From: Rhizopus arrhizus | Lineage: Eukaryota; Mucoromycota; Mucoromycetes; Mucorales; Rhizopodaceae | Direction of reading: 5' to 3' | NCBI GenBank assembly: GCA_024220505.1 | Contig: JAKZZE010000012.1 | Span: 1,240,001-1,304,000 of the forward strand | Length of the DNA stretch: 64,000 nucleotides | In this document: piece after piece, positions 44,340 to 57,451 of the stretch | How the letters are laid out: every line of letters begins with the position of its first letter | Position numbering within the stretch: the stretch's first letter is position 1 | Made by a program: the position numbers and the translations under genes | Notes under the pieces: model-generated | The model's database searches: none | Told to the model about the DNA's origin: nothing | Seen by the model: only the letters and a program-made list of their open reading frames with translations

Positions 44340-46200
44340 CTAGAGTAGCAATTCAATAACTATAACGTGTGCCTCTGTCAAAACCATCAACGTATTTTTC
44401 ATCACAAGCTGAGCGCCAATGACATCTACTTGATCGCCCAAGGTGAGATCGACCAGCGTTTGCGTCTCGAATAATCTCTTGTCATCATGATGAAAATAGA
44501 TATAGGCATTTCGTGTACTTTCGATAACACAAGTAAAGAAAAGTGAAGGATCGTGTAAAATATACCGTGCGTCTCTTTTTGATGCCTTTACAAATGCAAA
44601 TGCATCAAATGTAGCAGTGTGCTTTATCTGAATAGAATGATCTTTTCCTTCTGACAGCTCGTAAACAATGCCGTCCACATCCATTTGGAGACATATCGAA
44701 GGAAGAGATTTAAAAGTGTCAAACGATTGGCTGATCCAACGATAGGCACCCGAGGAAAATTCCTCTACTTCATTACCTAGGGTATCATAAACGCTAAATA
44801 CGACTGGCTGTCCGGCTTCATCGATATCTTCATCCATATCTGTTGCAGCTGGATGTTGAGCAGCTTTCAGATATTGCTGTTCGCTGTCTTGTGAAGTAAA
44901 CTTGACCAGCTTTTGACTGATCTCTGATAATTCAATGGCTGATAATGTTTCCAAGACGCCATCATCTTTATCAAATAATTGAGGCCAGCGTGTGTTCTCG
45001 TCTACTTTGCTCATAAACAATGTCAAAAGCCCTTGGTTGCCATCGAGTGTCCACACGCATTCATCTGCACGCACTGTACTCCAAAGCTTGCGAAAAGGAA
45101 AGGTGATGGGTGTGTCTTGTACAATGAGACTAAGATGATCATGAATAAATTTACAATTGATGGAGGACTTGGGTGTATCTGGCGGCAGTTGAATCCAGAC
45201 AGTGATATCCTGCCCGTCTTGACTCCATTTGTAAAGAGGTTCCTTTTCATCTTGTGAATCAACTTCCATTGGTGTTTCTTCTTCCTCAACAGCTTCAATC
45301 TTTGGATGAACTCGGTTGTATTTGGTTTCACTACCTATTATACAGCGTTCACCCGAGGGTGTAATGGCACAATAAACAGGAACTTCTGGCCCAATTTGGA
45401 TGTGAAGCGTTTTGAGATACAATTCAAAGGAGCCGTCCTCGACGTGCTTTGGTGTATGCTCCGTTGGAATTTCTATCTCCAGGGTGGCAATATTGAACTC
45501 GGTGTTTTTAGAAGCTGCACGACTGTAGACAACCAAGATGATCTTGCTCTTGACTCGACGAGCAGTCAGCAAGTAACACGGGACAGGTTGAATTCCTTCA
45601 TCCCCCTTTCCCATATAGCAAACAGATCCTAGCGAGGCGCCCAGTATCTTTCCATCTTTTTCCTCTATCCCAATCAGTTCAATATCACCTACACCATTGG
45701 AAGCCAAAATCAATTCATGACTGATAGCAACAATTGAAGATGATTGAGATTCAATTGGTACCCTAGAATCTGGTTCAGTAAAAGATGGTACAGAACCAAG
45801 AGGCTTGATGAGTTGACTTATGAAATGAAATTGACTTGTTTTTGTGCTCTGTAGAATATAAATGCATTAATTTCATAAAAAAAAATCCTAATACTTATAT
45901 TACCTTGTCATATAAAACCATGTGTACTTGGTATTCTTTATCAATAATAAAGCTACTTGATCTGTTTTCGTCTAAAGGATATCCATAAAATAAGTGACTT
46001 TGTCGAATCCTAGCTTGGAGATCTCGAAATCCGAGCCTGTGGTGATCTTTAATAGATATACTGTCTAGTTGTATTCCTCCTTCAGAGAGATCAGTACGAG
46101 ATATGTTTGTTATATCTACGCAAGGTTGAAGCTTGTAACCTTCGAACTTTGAATTTATTTTAGTTGCATCATGAGCAAGACGAGTATTCATTTTTGACAT
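44340..46200 (-). CDS. NudC domain-containing protein 1 (NUDCD1-like)
   Basis: Two exons: 46200-45904 and 45848-44340, about 600 residues. A central CS (p23/NudC) domain reads PLYKWSQDGQDITVWIQLPP, CKFIHDHLSLIVQDTP and DECVWTLDGNQGLLTLFMSK, ending in RWPQLFD. Flanking halves have beta-propeller-like strands (LGSVPSF, ELILASNGVGDIELIGIEE, DALVLQ-type blocks; DPSLFFTCVIESTRNAYIYF). This order is that of NUDCD1, an Hsp90 co-chaperone-type protein. A second ATG three codons in (46191) could also serve. Confidence 0.85.
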
Positions 46201-46802
46201 TTAAAAAAAAAAAAAAAAAAAACCAGAAAACCTGCGTTTACTTAAACATTTAACGTCCGCTTGCATATGAAGTCTTGACAACGCTGTCAGTGCTTCACTT
46301 TTTTCAAGGTTTATTTTCTTATTTACGCTAGCAAATGGACTTGAACATGATATTGAATCATCAGATATCCGATAGATGTGGTTTGAAATGAGAATGGATA
46401 TTCAAAACGTTGTTCTTACAAAACATGGTAATGAAAACCATTAAAATAATGTATATTCATAGCCGAGTATCTTTTTAGATCCATTTTCAGTATGTAAAAA
46501 ATAGAGATAGATCCAAAGAAAAAAAGGATTATTCAACTTGTATACTACTTTGACTAGTACAAAGAAAACATATTTTATATGGACATTCTGACTAGACATT
46601 TTGCACTTCCGTCTACATATTATTAGAAACTCCATAGACGAGGACAGAAAAGAAGAAACTGGCTCAAAGAATTGAATGGGTATGTGATCTTTTTTATTTG
46701 TGCGATAAGGTAATTTACGAATAAAAATAAATAATATGCGTGTACATGTTTCAACTTGAGAACAAAAAACAAGCTATATGATTATGTTTTATATTAAACG
46801 AG
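46201..46802. other. Intergenic; no gene seen
   Basis: This contains an A20 run just upstream of NUDCD1 and the 3' flank of the transporter gene. Nothing coding is supported. Confidence 0.4.
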
Positions 46803-47482
46803 CTACTTCTCTTCGATTTCTTCTTCTGTTGGTAGAGGTAAGAATCCTTCTGAATTGGGCTTCTTTACACTATGATTTTGCATATAATAAATTGAAACCA
46901 TGGATAAGATGAATAATACAACAAGCACTGCTCCGACTGTAAATCCTTTATCTATAATGTATAGAGCGTAAGTTACATAAGAATGCTTTTTATACGTGCA
47001 CACTGTACGATAATAAGGAGCATCTGTCACTGGCCATAATAGTAATGAAGTCCACGTCCAAGTGAGAGAAGAGGATGTGTTCATAATTGCAATAGCCATT
47101 GCTCTTATTTGCATATTGGGTGATATTATCTCTGTTGCCCATGTCATTACCACCTATAATTGTAGATTGTTACATTGAGTTTCTTTTTTTGTTAAAAAAT
47201 TCTTACAGAGGATAAAGAGCCCAAACCAGCGTGTGTTAGCAGAAAAGCGAAATACAACAAAGGAAATGGTTGTACAAATGCAGATAACATACTAATAAAG
47301 TACCATTTTAATATCCATTTAACCTATAAATTTTATCACTTACCTTATGCCAATTAAACCAAAGAAAGCAGGAACAATAATACACCAAAGCCTTGTACGA
47401 TGTCTATCACTAATAAAACCATTGCATAAACCAGCAATCATTGTTACAATTGTATCGGGCTATCATTTATTAGAAGGGAGCA

Positions 47483-47517
<35 letters not shown>

Positions 47518-48627
47518 TACAGTTGTTAGGAGATTAGCGGTGATAGCATTGTGTCCCAATTTCTTAACCACAATACCAAGTACGTGCGAAGCACCCATAG
47601 CAGTATGTATAGAAGACCATCCAATGATAAATGCATATAAATATTTGTTCTTTATCAGTAATTTAACTTTTTCCATTCTTGTTAATTGAGATGATAGATG
47701 ACTATCGTTTTGCTGCTGCTGTTGTTGTACTCTTTGTGATGCTACCCATTTCTCTCTTTCAGTTAACCAATCCGTGTTATGAGGATAATCTGGTAAATAC
47801 TTGTATCCAAAGTAAGCCAGTATAAGAGTGATTGAGGCATCAAATAAGAACATCCATCGCCATCTAATGTATATAGAATATAAGTGTTTTGTGCTTTGTA
47901 TCACAAGCAGATTCTTACCCACTAATACCAAAGATACCGTCCATTGTCTTGAGCATGATAGCTTGTACAACACCACTGAGACCACTTCCAAATGATCCAC
48001 AAATGGTCAATAACGCTAATCTTTTTCCCAATTCTTTTTTAGTGTACCAAGTACCTACTAAAAATACAATCTAAAATAGTAGCAATGATCAGCTTCATAA
48101 TAAAGGAGTAAAGGGAGAAAATAACTTACGCCTGGATAAAAGCCAGCTTCAGCCAAGCCTAATAAGAATCGAATAAAATAAACATTTTGTACAGATTGAA
48201 CGCATGACATCGCAATTGTCAATAGACACCAGATGAGTTCCAGTGTAGGAAGATATTTTGATGGCCTCATATTTGAAAGTAATATGTTGGATGGCAATTG
48301 CATGCTATAAAGAATTTATCATTAATTGATTATAAATGGTTAATTAACACTAGTATTTACGATAAATAGCCAAGCATGAACAATATGCCCATCCAATTAT
48401 ATTCAAGCCCTTTTACATGTAATTCTTCTTCCATACCACTAATGTATGCGCTCGCTAATAAATAAGTATTAAAGTATACAACGTATTTACTTTTATTTAC
48501 CTAAATTTGAGTTATCCAAAGCCTTTACTAAATTACCAAACATGGCAAATAATAAAAGTCTTTTATCCAATTTGTGTACAAGTTCTCTTTCTTCATTTCT
48601 ATTAAATGTTTCGATTTTTTCTTCCAT
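46803..48627 (-). CDS. Major facilitator transporter, allantoate permease (Dal5/ACS) family
   Basis: About nine exons. The start MEEKIETFNRNEERELVHKL at 48627 leads into KRLLLFAMFGNLVKALDNSN, the usual opening of this family. Further blocks: GLEYNWMGILFMLGYL, QLPSNILLSNMRPSKYLPTL, YFIRFLLGLAEAGFYPG, GTWYTKKELGKRLALL, WRWMFLFDASITLILAYFGY and VVMTWATEIISPNMQIRAMA. Twelve membrane helices are expected. The family takes up organic anions such as allantoate, nicotinate, pantothenate or biotin; the substrate cannot be read here. One intron holds an A32 run at 47484-47515. The segment near 46975 may be a short intron or an in-frame insertion. Confidence 0.85.
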
Positions 48628-49989
48628 TTCGTAAAATTTAAATCTAAAAAGAGAAAGGAGTAGAAGAGAAATAAATAGAAAGAAAAAGGGAGAATGAAAG
48701 TTATAAATGTATTGCTTTTTGAAATTATCCACGTTTATTGCATTAATTGATTTTATACGTGAAATGGGTTTCACTGAATATTTTAAACTCAGAAGAAGAA
48801 GGGAGAGCAAGGAACCAAAAGATTTGTTAATCTGAATAACGTGCATACAGAAACTCAAACCAAAAAGTACCTCTGTTATTTTCTGTATAACGAAGTACTA
48901 ATACATTCAACTTTCTTTATTGGGGAAAAAGAATACCCTTAATTGATAATTATTTCTTGTACAGGGTTTATCAATTTATTTGCCACATCAGGAAAGTCAT
49001 TAAGCTTTGTTTTGTCCCCTGTCAATAATGTATTTTCTTAGATATTACAATGCGATAAGGATAATTCGGTTACGTATAAACATGTGTATGGGTCTGCCGA
49101 AAGCAAACAGTCCTGCAGAGAAAGCAGATCACAACATAAATACAGTCAAAAAATGAATGAGAACCGATGAACACCCGTTATTTGTGCGAGTTCATGAGCT
49201 CAAAAAGGGGATATTGATAGAAATATAGAATCCATAGAAGGATAGAGTATAAAAGAAAATAATGTAATGAAATCTAGTTGTATTCATCCTAGAGGTATTT
49301 ATAGTATCATTCTATAGCAGAGCCACAACCCATGCATATCTTTCACTTCTCCCCTAAATAAATTTATTTTATAAGCTTCAGTAATCATCCTTCTTCATCA
49401 TTGAACATAGTTGCTGGCATTTCAAACTAACTTGTATATCGAACGTCAAAGTCTCTACTGCCATATACTTTAACAATGTGCATTATTCTAAGAAAGGTTT
49501 AGCATAGCGTTTAATTGCATTCCATATCAAGTTCTTGCCGCCTGTAAAGGTTATTAGAAAGGTCAAAGTAGGTATATTAATGATAATCGACGATTTGAAA
49601 TGTAGAGGCTTAAAAGTGATGCTCTATCAGACACTTAAGCCTCTTCTAAATATCTTATGTTTAAAGAGTACTCTGTAATTAATTTTGAATGCTCTAACAA
49701 CAGGTCAGCTTATGAATGGTAGACAATTTATCTAACCCATAATTAGGTTGATTAGCATGGACTAAATCTGGTGGATAAAGGCAAATAGTTTTTTTAATGT
49801 GGCAAATAGCTCGGGGAAAAACTTGTATAATTATACAGCTTTAAATGGCTAGTCAATTATTATTATCCTTATGTGGGTAATGAATTTTCTTCTTGTTTGA
49901 CATTACGTCAGATAGTAGAGAATAAATATCCTCAAGTAAAAACAACAGTTGGATTCATTTTGCTTTTATTGGAGCAATAAGCGAGTATT
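48628..49989. other. 1.3-kb intergenic stretch between permease and glutamine synthetase-like gene
   Basis: No gene was seen. GATAAG at 49054-49059 is a possible site for nitrogen-regulating GATA factors. The stretch before 49990 is the 3' flank of the glutamine synthetase-like gene. Confidence 0.35.
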
Positions 49990-51585
49990 TTAGATGAATT
50001 CCATATAACGCTTTAATTCATAGTCAGTTACTGCATTTTGCCACACATTCCATTCATGCTTTCTTGAGATAACATAATGATTTACAAATTCATCTCCTAA
50101 CACTTTACGCGCCACAGAATCCTTTGCATCCATGGCAGCAGTTGCCTCTTGTAGTGTACGTGCTAATCTTGGGCAACTTGCAGCTTCTTCTGCTGTTTGA
50201 CTTGGTCCGTGTGGTAACTCCTGCTGTGTCTTTATACCCCAATAACCACATCTAACTACAGCTGCTATTGCCAAATGAGGGTTCATATCTGCTCCTGGAA
50301 CTCTCTGTTGAATAGGATTTTAGCTATAGCACATTATATTCTTATTTATTTTTACCAATTCTAATTGAGCTGACTCTGGAGAGTTATAAGGAGGAACAAG
50401 CACACGAACTGCGCAGTTACGGCTTTCAATTCCCCATGAAACAGTTGTTGGAGCCCAAAAGTTTTCAACTAGTCTCTTATAACTAGTAATTTTTCAAAAG
50501 TTAATGTTGATCATTTGTATCTGTTATCTATACATTTTTTTATTTACCTATTGATTGTAGGTGCCAACAGTGGTAAGATGCTAGGCAGTCCTCTTAAAAG
50601 ACCGGCTAAAAACCAAACCATATTCTTTGTCATATTTGGTATATGGCTAGGTTCACCAATTCCAAATATATTTTCTCCTTGTTTATTTTTTACACTGATA
50701 TGAATGTGACCTGAAGTACCTGGATATTGTTGATGTGGCTTTGCCATGAAGCTAGCCAGGATACCATGTTTTTTAGCAATTTGTTTAGCGGCCGTCTTGA
50801 ATAGCGTACATCGATCACCCATCTCCTTTGCTTCCTTATACATCACCGCAGCCTCAAATAAACCTGGACCATACTCAGAATGCCAACCTTCGAGGTCTAT
50901 CTTGAACTTCTTTAGCCAGTCAAACATGTTGTAGTAAAACTCTTGATTTTCAAGAGGGCGGAGGATAGAATAACCGCTAGTACCCACAGTGATTGGCTTC
51001 GGGTTCGCGTGGCCCTTTTCAGTTAAACTTTCGATGCTTTCTGTTTGAACAATGATCTCACTGCATGGTTTCTTGTCTTTTGCACTTACCTTTAAAGCAG
51101 TAAAATTCAAACTCAACGCCACAATAGGGTGTCATACCCATCTCTTTTTCAAAATCATCCACAGCACTCTTCAATACATTACGCGGACAGCAAGCAACAG
51201 GCTTTCCAGTGATTGGATCATGGAAGTTAATAAGAAAGAGAGGAACATTGTCTTCCCAAGGTATCCGACGAAATGTAGCCAAATCAATCTTTGCAGTCAT
51301 ATCATTAAACGAGCATCTGCTTCCAGAATAATCATTAGGTATTGAGTATAGATGATCTTGTACATCCCAACCAAGTAAAGCAGTACAAACACCTGAAATT
51401 TTTATTAAAACTCTGCTGTTGTTTATGCATATAAACTTACCATAACCACTTTTGACGCTTTTCAAAAACTTTTCTTTATGCAAGATCTTGCCACGTAACA
51501 CACCATCCATGTCAACCATGACTACTTTGACCTTGTCATCATGTTCAAGTACTTGTTCAATGTTATCGTATGTTAACTCTGTCAT
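49990..51585 (-). CDS. Glutamine synthetase-like (type I / FluG-type) ligase
   Basis: Five or so exons; start MTELTYDNIEQVLEHDDK at 51585 (an ATG at 51603 adds six residues). N-terminal beta-grasp: KVVMVDMDGVLRGKILHKEK and GWDVQDHLYSIPNDYSG. Catalytic core: GVEFEFYCF (metal-binding Glu pair), WHSEYGPGLFEAAVMYKEAK, SFMAKPHQQYPGTSGHIHIS, NRYKRLVENFWAPTTVSWGI and ESRNCAVRV, then ELRVPGADMNPHLAIAAVV. These belong to the bacterial-type GS I fold shared by FluG and gamma-glutamyl-amine ligases, not to the eukaryotic GS II. It probably joins glutamate to ammonia or an amine using ATP. The true acceptor is unknown. Confidence 0.88.
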
Positions 51586-51603
51586 GAAAAGGATAATTTT
51601 CAA

Positions 51604-53259
51604 AGAAAAAAAAAGAAAAAAAAAAAAAAAGAAAAAATAAGCTTTATGGTTTTATTTAGATTTAAGCATCAACGGACTAGCAAAGATGCGCATGTTGTGT
51701 GACATTTGCAAGATAAATAAACAACTTCATATAAGTAGCTATAACTGAGCATAACTTGGTGCAAGTACCGCATAACTATTATCAATCGCAAAGCCGATTT
51801 ATTTGTTTTGACATTTTCTAAAGTAGGGTGCATAAAATTACAAAGTAGACCAAGTTTATGTTAATGAAAAAGTACTCGCTCAAGCAGCTCATACGTTAAA
51901 CAAAAAAAGAAATTTAGTACCAAAAGAACATTTGAATTTTAAAACCAGTTCCTAAAAAAAAAAAGACTTGCTACGCTATTCTATGTTAGATGATACACCC
52001 GAATACGATGATTTCATGAAATCAATATTTATAGCTTTTTATATTATCTATATCTAAAGCAAGCCTTTCAGATGCTTGTAACTAACTGGTTTATGTGAAG
52101 CGATGTATCGTCATCCTTTAATCAACAGCCTCAAAACAGTAATAGTTTTTTTTATTATTATTTAAAACAACCTCTCGTTTTAATAACCATAGTGATTTTC
52201 ATATAAAAATTGAAAAGGAACGGTTTATAAATAGAGCTGAACCAATGAGATCCATACAAGTGAATAACATATGCATAAAGAACTCTTCTTGATTATTCAG
52301 TACGTATTCTTAAATGTCGTCAGAGCATATTTTAAAACTTTACTAAATTCATGATATCCTTTCAATGCTTTCTTTATTCCTCTTCTCTTTCTTATTTTGT
52401 ATTTGATAAAGCCTATCAAACAAAGAAAATGCTATTTTAAGGTCTATTTGGTGTTTTACTGAAACAGCAAAGTGATCTTCCTAACGAATGGCAAAAACAT
52501 ATTAAACGCATCAAATCCTTAAATGATTATTATAATTAATTAACCACGAAATATGATGTACATCCTCAAGAGAACCCTTCACGTACTTTTCAATGGTCAA
52601 TCAAAATAAATATTTTGAGAAGTAATAATTCAAGCATGATGAAATCTTTGTTTCGCTGCTTTAATGTTCAGTTTGTTTTATTCTTTCTTAATAGTTAAAT
52701 ATCGCTTACTTTGTTAATCATAATAAGGATAGAGCTATCACTGTGATCAGAAACTACAAGAAAACTATCAGTGTCGAAAGTAGACATGAGTTTCAAGCAG
52801 AGTATAGATGATTATGGGCATGTTAAAGTCAGACTAATTTACAAGAGTAGTGGAACAAAGCAGTTGACTAATGGTCTATTCAAAAGTTACAAGTATTAAA
52901 TGTCATGTTTATATGCATAGTGGACCCCTCCCCTTTATTTATACAAGATCACGTTACTAAAGCAAAAAAGTGGAAAGGAAGAACAGTTTCCCGAGTTTAA
53001 TTTTCTTAATATACTTCCTTATCAATGCTGTCAATACATTTAATATGACTTTTTTGATGCTTTTGATTGTTTATACGTGTTAGCATATATACAATGTATA
53101 TATTATTATTATCATTGCATATTGCAATAATCATTTCATTGTACTTGTTTAACCAGTGACGAGTCAATGATAGCAGTGATTCTGATAAATATGATAATAA
53201 TGTTTTTTAAATCTTTTTATTTGGAAATACTGTACAGTAAAAATATACACAATTAGGAA
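51604..53259. other. 1.6-kb gene-poor stretch with a possible coding remnant
   Basis: A short plus-strand stretch at about 52440-52539 (LLKQQSDLPNEWQKHIKRIK) and another after it to about 52700 (TTKYDVHPQENPSRTFQWSI) read like protein but are broken by stops and have no start. They may derive from one decayed gene or element. The rest is AT-rich without features. Confidence 0.3.
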
Positions 53260-54287
53260 CTAGAAATTAGGATTGTTGTTATAGTGAACTTGGTCTGGAT
53301 GAGGCATTACATGCTGTGGTGTTGGCATGGGAGAGAATTGAGTTGGAGGGCTCGTATGGTATTGATTCGAAGGATATTGACTAGCATCATAGGGTGAGTG
53401 CTGATACTGACCCATGTTGCCTCCTTCGTAAGGAGAAGAGTGCTGATAATGTGGTTGCTCATAATGAACGGGATTATTTAGAGGTGAGGACTCATGTTGA
53501 TGATGGGTTGGTTCCTCTTCTTGATAAGTGGGTCTAGCATATCCTTGCTCAATGCTTCCCTCTTGTTCCAATTTTGTCTGTTTACTCATCCTGTGCTCCT
53601 TTAATCTGTTTTGAATATCTTGCTTTTCTCTCCAGAATGAAATAAGGGTGCATAATAAAGTACTGAGCCAAACGATGCAAGTAATCCAAGCAAAGGCAGC
53701 GGCCACCTTGGCTAAGTTACACTAAAAATTCCTTATTTAGATCCTTTTGTCATCACAATGAGAATTTTTTTAATTTTACCTGTGTTCCCCAAGCACTCAC
53801 ATAAGAATCACCATAAGTCTTTTGAATATCAGAATCCACCGTACAAGCAGAAGCATCATTTGCATAAACAGCTGTAGCAATACCAGCAGTAGCCCAAAGG
53901 AAGGAATTGAAACCACAAAAGATCAAGTTGGTGCGATTCTTGAGACAGAATTTACCAGGGCGTCTAAATTTGTTGTGGTGCTCATACATCCAAGGAAAAT
54001 AGACTAAAAAGAATGGAATAGGTAAACTGATGATAGCCACGAATAAAGTATAATTTGGTGCTGGTTTGCCTCCACCCTAATTTAAAACCGTTTAGATTGA
54101 GACCTTTAAGATCTTTGACTAAACTCACCAAATAGCGTGCTTCAGTTGCTATCATAGGAGCCACAATACATATCGTTAAAAGCGTTGTAAGTAAAGTAAC
54201 CAAGTGTAATATTTTCTTGGTTGTATCTATTATGCTTGTTGTCTTTTCGGATAAGTCAACTGGAACTTCTAACTTGAATCCAGCCAT
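53260..54287 (-). CDS. Four-helix membrane protein, MARVEL-type
   Basis: Three exons, starting MAGFKLEVPVDLSEKTTSII at 54287 and ending at 53260. Four hydrophobic segments are visible: LVTLLTTLLTICIVAPMIA, YTLFVAIISLPIPFFLVYF, LIFCGFNSFLWATAGIATAV and VAAAFAWITCIVWLSTLLCT. An acidic/Cys loop (NDASACTVDSD) lies between the third and fourth, as in MARVEL proteins. The cytosolic tail is long and rich in His, Gln, Tyr and Pro. Plasma membrane organisation or vesicle traffic is inferred from the family. The first intron starts GTGAGT. Confidence 0.8.
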
Positions 54288-56247
54288 CTTTGTTTAAATT
54301 AAAAAAAGAAAGAAAAGAAAAAGAAAACAAAAGGGCTGAGGAAAGCATTAAATATCTTTGATTTAAAAATAGTAAGCGTTGTGATACAGTAATTCAGCCT
54401 CTTTTGGTGGCGACCACCTCATTTAAAGATCCGTTGCGGCCCGGATCAGCAGTTGCAATTTGCTAATTTCACTACTTTAACTAACCTTCCATCTTTTGTT
54501 ATTTTCAGAACAATGTCCAGTAAATGGCACAGAAGTAGAGATACATCACATTCAACTATAATATACACATGATCTTATTACTTTTGCTTAGAATTCTATC
54601 TTGAACATTATGCCAAGAGCGATGACATACATGTTATTTTAGCTAGCATTAATACAATTGGTCATTAAAAAAGAAAAACAATAACAAAGCCAATCTGAAT
54701 TAAGTCAAGTATTGTCAGTCTTGACAATACCAAATTATTCTATATAGACCAATCCATACTTTTTGAATACATTTATTTTATCATACCAAAAAGGAATCGT
54801 CTTTGCCAAGACGAAAGAATTGGAAACCTTTTCTGTCGATTTGACAAAATTAAAACACAGTGTGGCTGACTGTGATAAATTTAGCTCCGTTATGATAGAC
54901 AAGAAAAGGAACAATGCTAAACAGGCTATGCTTCCCTACTACATAGTTTTATTCTTTTTAGACAAAAAAAAAAGGAACCAAGAATTTCTTGTTTCATTTA
55001 TAATTAAGGTAATTGTGCTATTTTTCTTCTGCGCTGCATTTCAATGGCAAATCAAAGTGTACATGAGCATGCATTTCGATTTTTAAAGAACAGTCTTTAC
55101 GGTCTTGCAATGATACTATTGGCGTAGTTAAATTAGCCTTCAAAATGGATATTTTGTTACTTTGAGAACTGGTGGACAAAGAGCTTAAAAAGGTGGAGAT
55201 TAGCAAGTTAAATTATAGAAGGACTACAGAAAGAAGAACCGATGAAATAGTATTAAATGATAAAAAATAGACCCGAATTGCAGATTAAAGCATTGTTAGG
55301 CTAATTAAGTACACAGGGAAGCAATACGCCTGCATAATTCTTTTGGATAAAACAGTCTGCAGTCTGCAGGGTATACGCCACTAATTCTACTAGATTTTCC
55401 TTACTAAACGAACTTGGGCTTATTCTTACTATTAAATGACTTGAATACAAATAAAATTTATTAGTACATGGCAATACTACAAGAATCATAAAGCTATCTT
55501 TATATCAACACTATCAAAGAAAGTGAGAGTAACCTTACATAGATAAAGTTGATAATGCTTATCTTTTATGTTCTAAATCCAATGATAGGTATGGTAAACT
55601 TTACTTGTAGTTTTTCTTTAGGAAACAAGAAATTATTATATTTTATCTTATTACGAAAAAACCCTACATTTACCCATATTACAATTATTTCATTGCATCT
55701 AAAGTCAAAGAAGCCAAGGACCTAACTATGGTAATATTGAATATAAAAAATCTTCATAAAAATTATCCACTTCAGGTTATTGCTTTATGATATCTCATGC
55801 AAAAAAAAAAGAAAAAAAAAGTCTATAGATAGAAAAGTACTTTGCTGCTTAAAAAACTGATTAACATATATATAGTACTTTCTACATATCTCTCATTTGG
55901 TAATAGATCAAATGTGTTTACTATACCAACAACTCAAGCAGTATCAACAAAGCAAGACGTAGCCAGTATGAAGATAAATAAGATTCGAAGCTAAGGATGA
56001 CCGAAGCTTGATAACACCCCGATTCATTGTCTTTAAATTTTTCAAAGATATTTAAGCAAGGGATGTGTTTAATATAATTGTTCTCTGTATAAATCAAAAA
56101 CTCAATTGATACCGCAAGCACTGGAATGAAAATCAATACCTTTTAGCGTACCTTGATCAACGTCACTTTTTTTTTTGGGAATTGCAGTTTATTTTTATTT
56201 ATTTTTTGTCCCTTTTCCGTTTTTTTTTTTAACTCACATAAATACAC
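54288..56247. other. 2-kb gene-poor stretch with a possible coding remnant
   Basis: A plus-strand frame at 54763-55086 contains VDLTKLKHSVADCDKFSSVM, which is protein-like, but then runs into hydrophobic and lysine-rich AT sequence; no family is recognised. A small GC-rich hairpin, GGTGG-CGA-CCACC, lies at 54407-54419 upstream of the MARVEL gene. Confidence 0.3.
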
Positions 56248-57150
56248 ATGAGCTCATTAATGAGAAACATAACAACGCAACTATGTCAAACAAGTAAAGT
56301 TTTACTATTTTTTCTTCCCTTCAAACAGACAAAAAGCTTACATGGGATTATAATATAGATAGACATCATAGATTTTATTCATCAATACACAACACAAGAC
56401 GTTTAAGGACAAGAGCTTCATCTAAACCAGAACAAAAAATAAATATGCCTTATTTTGATGCTGAAAGGTTTGCTCGATTACTTGAAAAAGAAGGATTTTC
56501 TACAACTCAAGCCAATACAGTCATTCATGCTCTTGATGATGTGGTTGAAGAAAGGTAAATTGCTCTTTTCATATTATTATTCCAATCTGTGACTTATTTC
56601 TTTTATATTAGTACCATTAATGTTACAAGTAATTTAGTAAGCAAAGCAGATCAAGAACAGGTAATAATTAATAAAAACTATTCTACGTTGTGGTTTGTAA
56701 TATTTTAATAGACAATCAGTCGATATAAACAAGATCTCAGTAAACTCAAGAGTGAAATAAGAGCCATGGAAAGAAGGGATGTAGAAGAAGTTAAATTTGC
56801 CAACGAGAGATTAAAAGGAGAAATTGAAAAGTTAAAAAAAGTGTTAAGAGAAGAGATTGTGAGAAGTCAAGCAGGAGTTCGATTGGATTTAAATTTAGAC
56901 AAAGGGCGTATTCGGGATGAGACAGTAGAACAGCATAATAGACTACAAGAGACAGATGAAAAAATTGAAAATGAAATACAAGAATTGAAAAGGCAAATGG
57001 AAAGAATTAAGTTACAGATACTACAATACATGATTGGAACCATTACAGGTGCTGGTTCTTTAGTGTTGGGTTAGTTTTATGATTCATTATCATATATGCT
57101 TATTATTAAACGCGTATCTTTGCATAGGTTATATTCATTTCTTCAACTAA
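56248..57150 (+). CDS. Mitochondrial coiled-coil protein, CCDC90/MCUR1/Fmp32 family
   Basis: Five exons; exon 1 is 56248-56293, exon 2 starts at 56329, and the last exon is about 57127-57150. A basic N-terminus (MSSLMRNITTQLCQT, then HHRFYSSIHNTRRLRTR) fits a mitochondrial presequence. The family block is PYFDAERFARLLEKEGFSTT QANTVIHAL-DDVVEE. A long coiled coil follows (SKLKSEIRAMERRDVEEVKF ... LKRQMERIKLQ) and then a membrane segment that spans the last intron, YMIGTITGAGSLVLG plus YIHFFN. This is the DUF1640 architecture. Human members act in calcium uptake and complex IV assembly; the yeast member supports cytochrome oxidase. Confidence 0.9.
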
Positions 57151-57451
57151 AAAGCCATCGTGGGAATTTTATGTAGTATGGGAAAATGTATTTTAGACGC
57201 GTCAAAACAAAATACCTCATTTATAAATACAATTCTAAAACACAATAAAAGAACACAATACTAGAATGATGTATATAGTTTAATAGGTTCGTTTACAGAA
57301 GAAGAGAGAGAAGGTTATTACGATTACTGCTACATATTCTGTATTAGCATGTGTCATGGTTAAACCAAATCCCGTCAATGATTATTTATTTTGAACTTTA
57401 TTTTTCTATCCCTTTTTTTTTTTCCTTTACAAAAAATAAAAACTTTACAAG
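57151..57451. other. Intergenic; enoyl-CoA hydratase promoter
   Basis: A T-rich tract ends just before the + start. Nothing else is seen. Confidence 0.4.
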
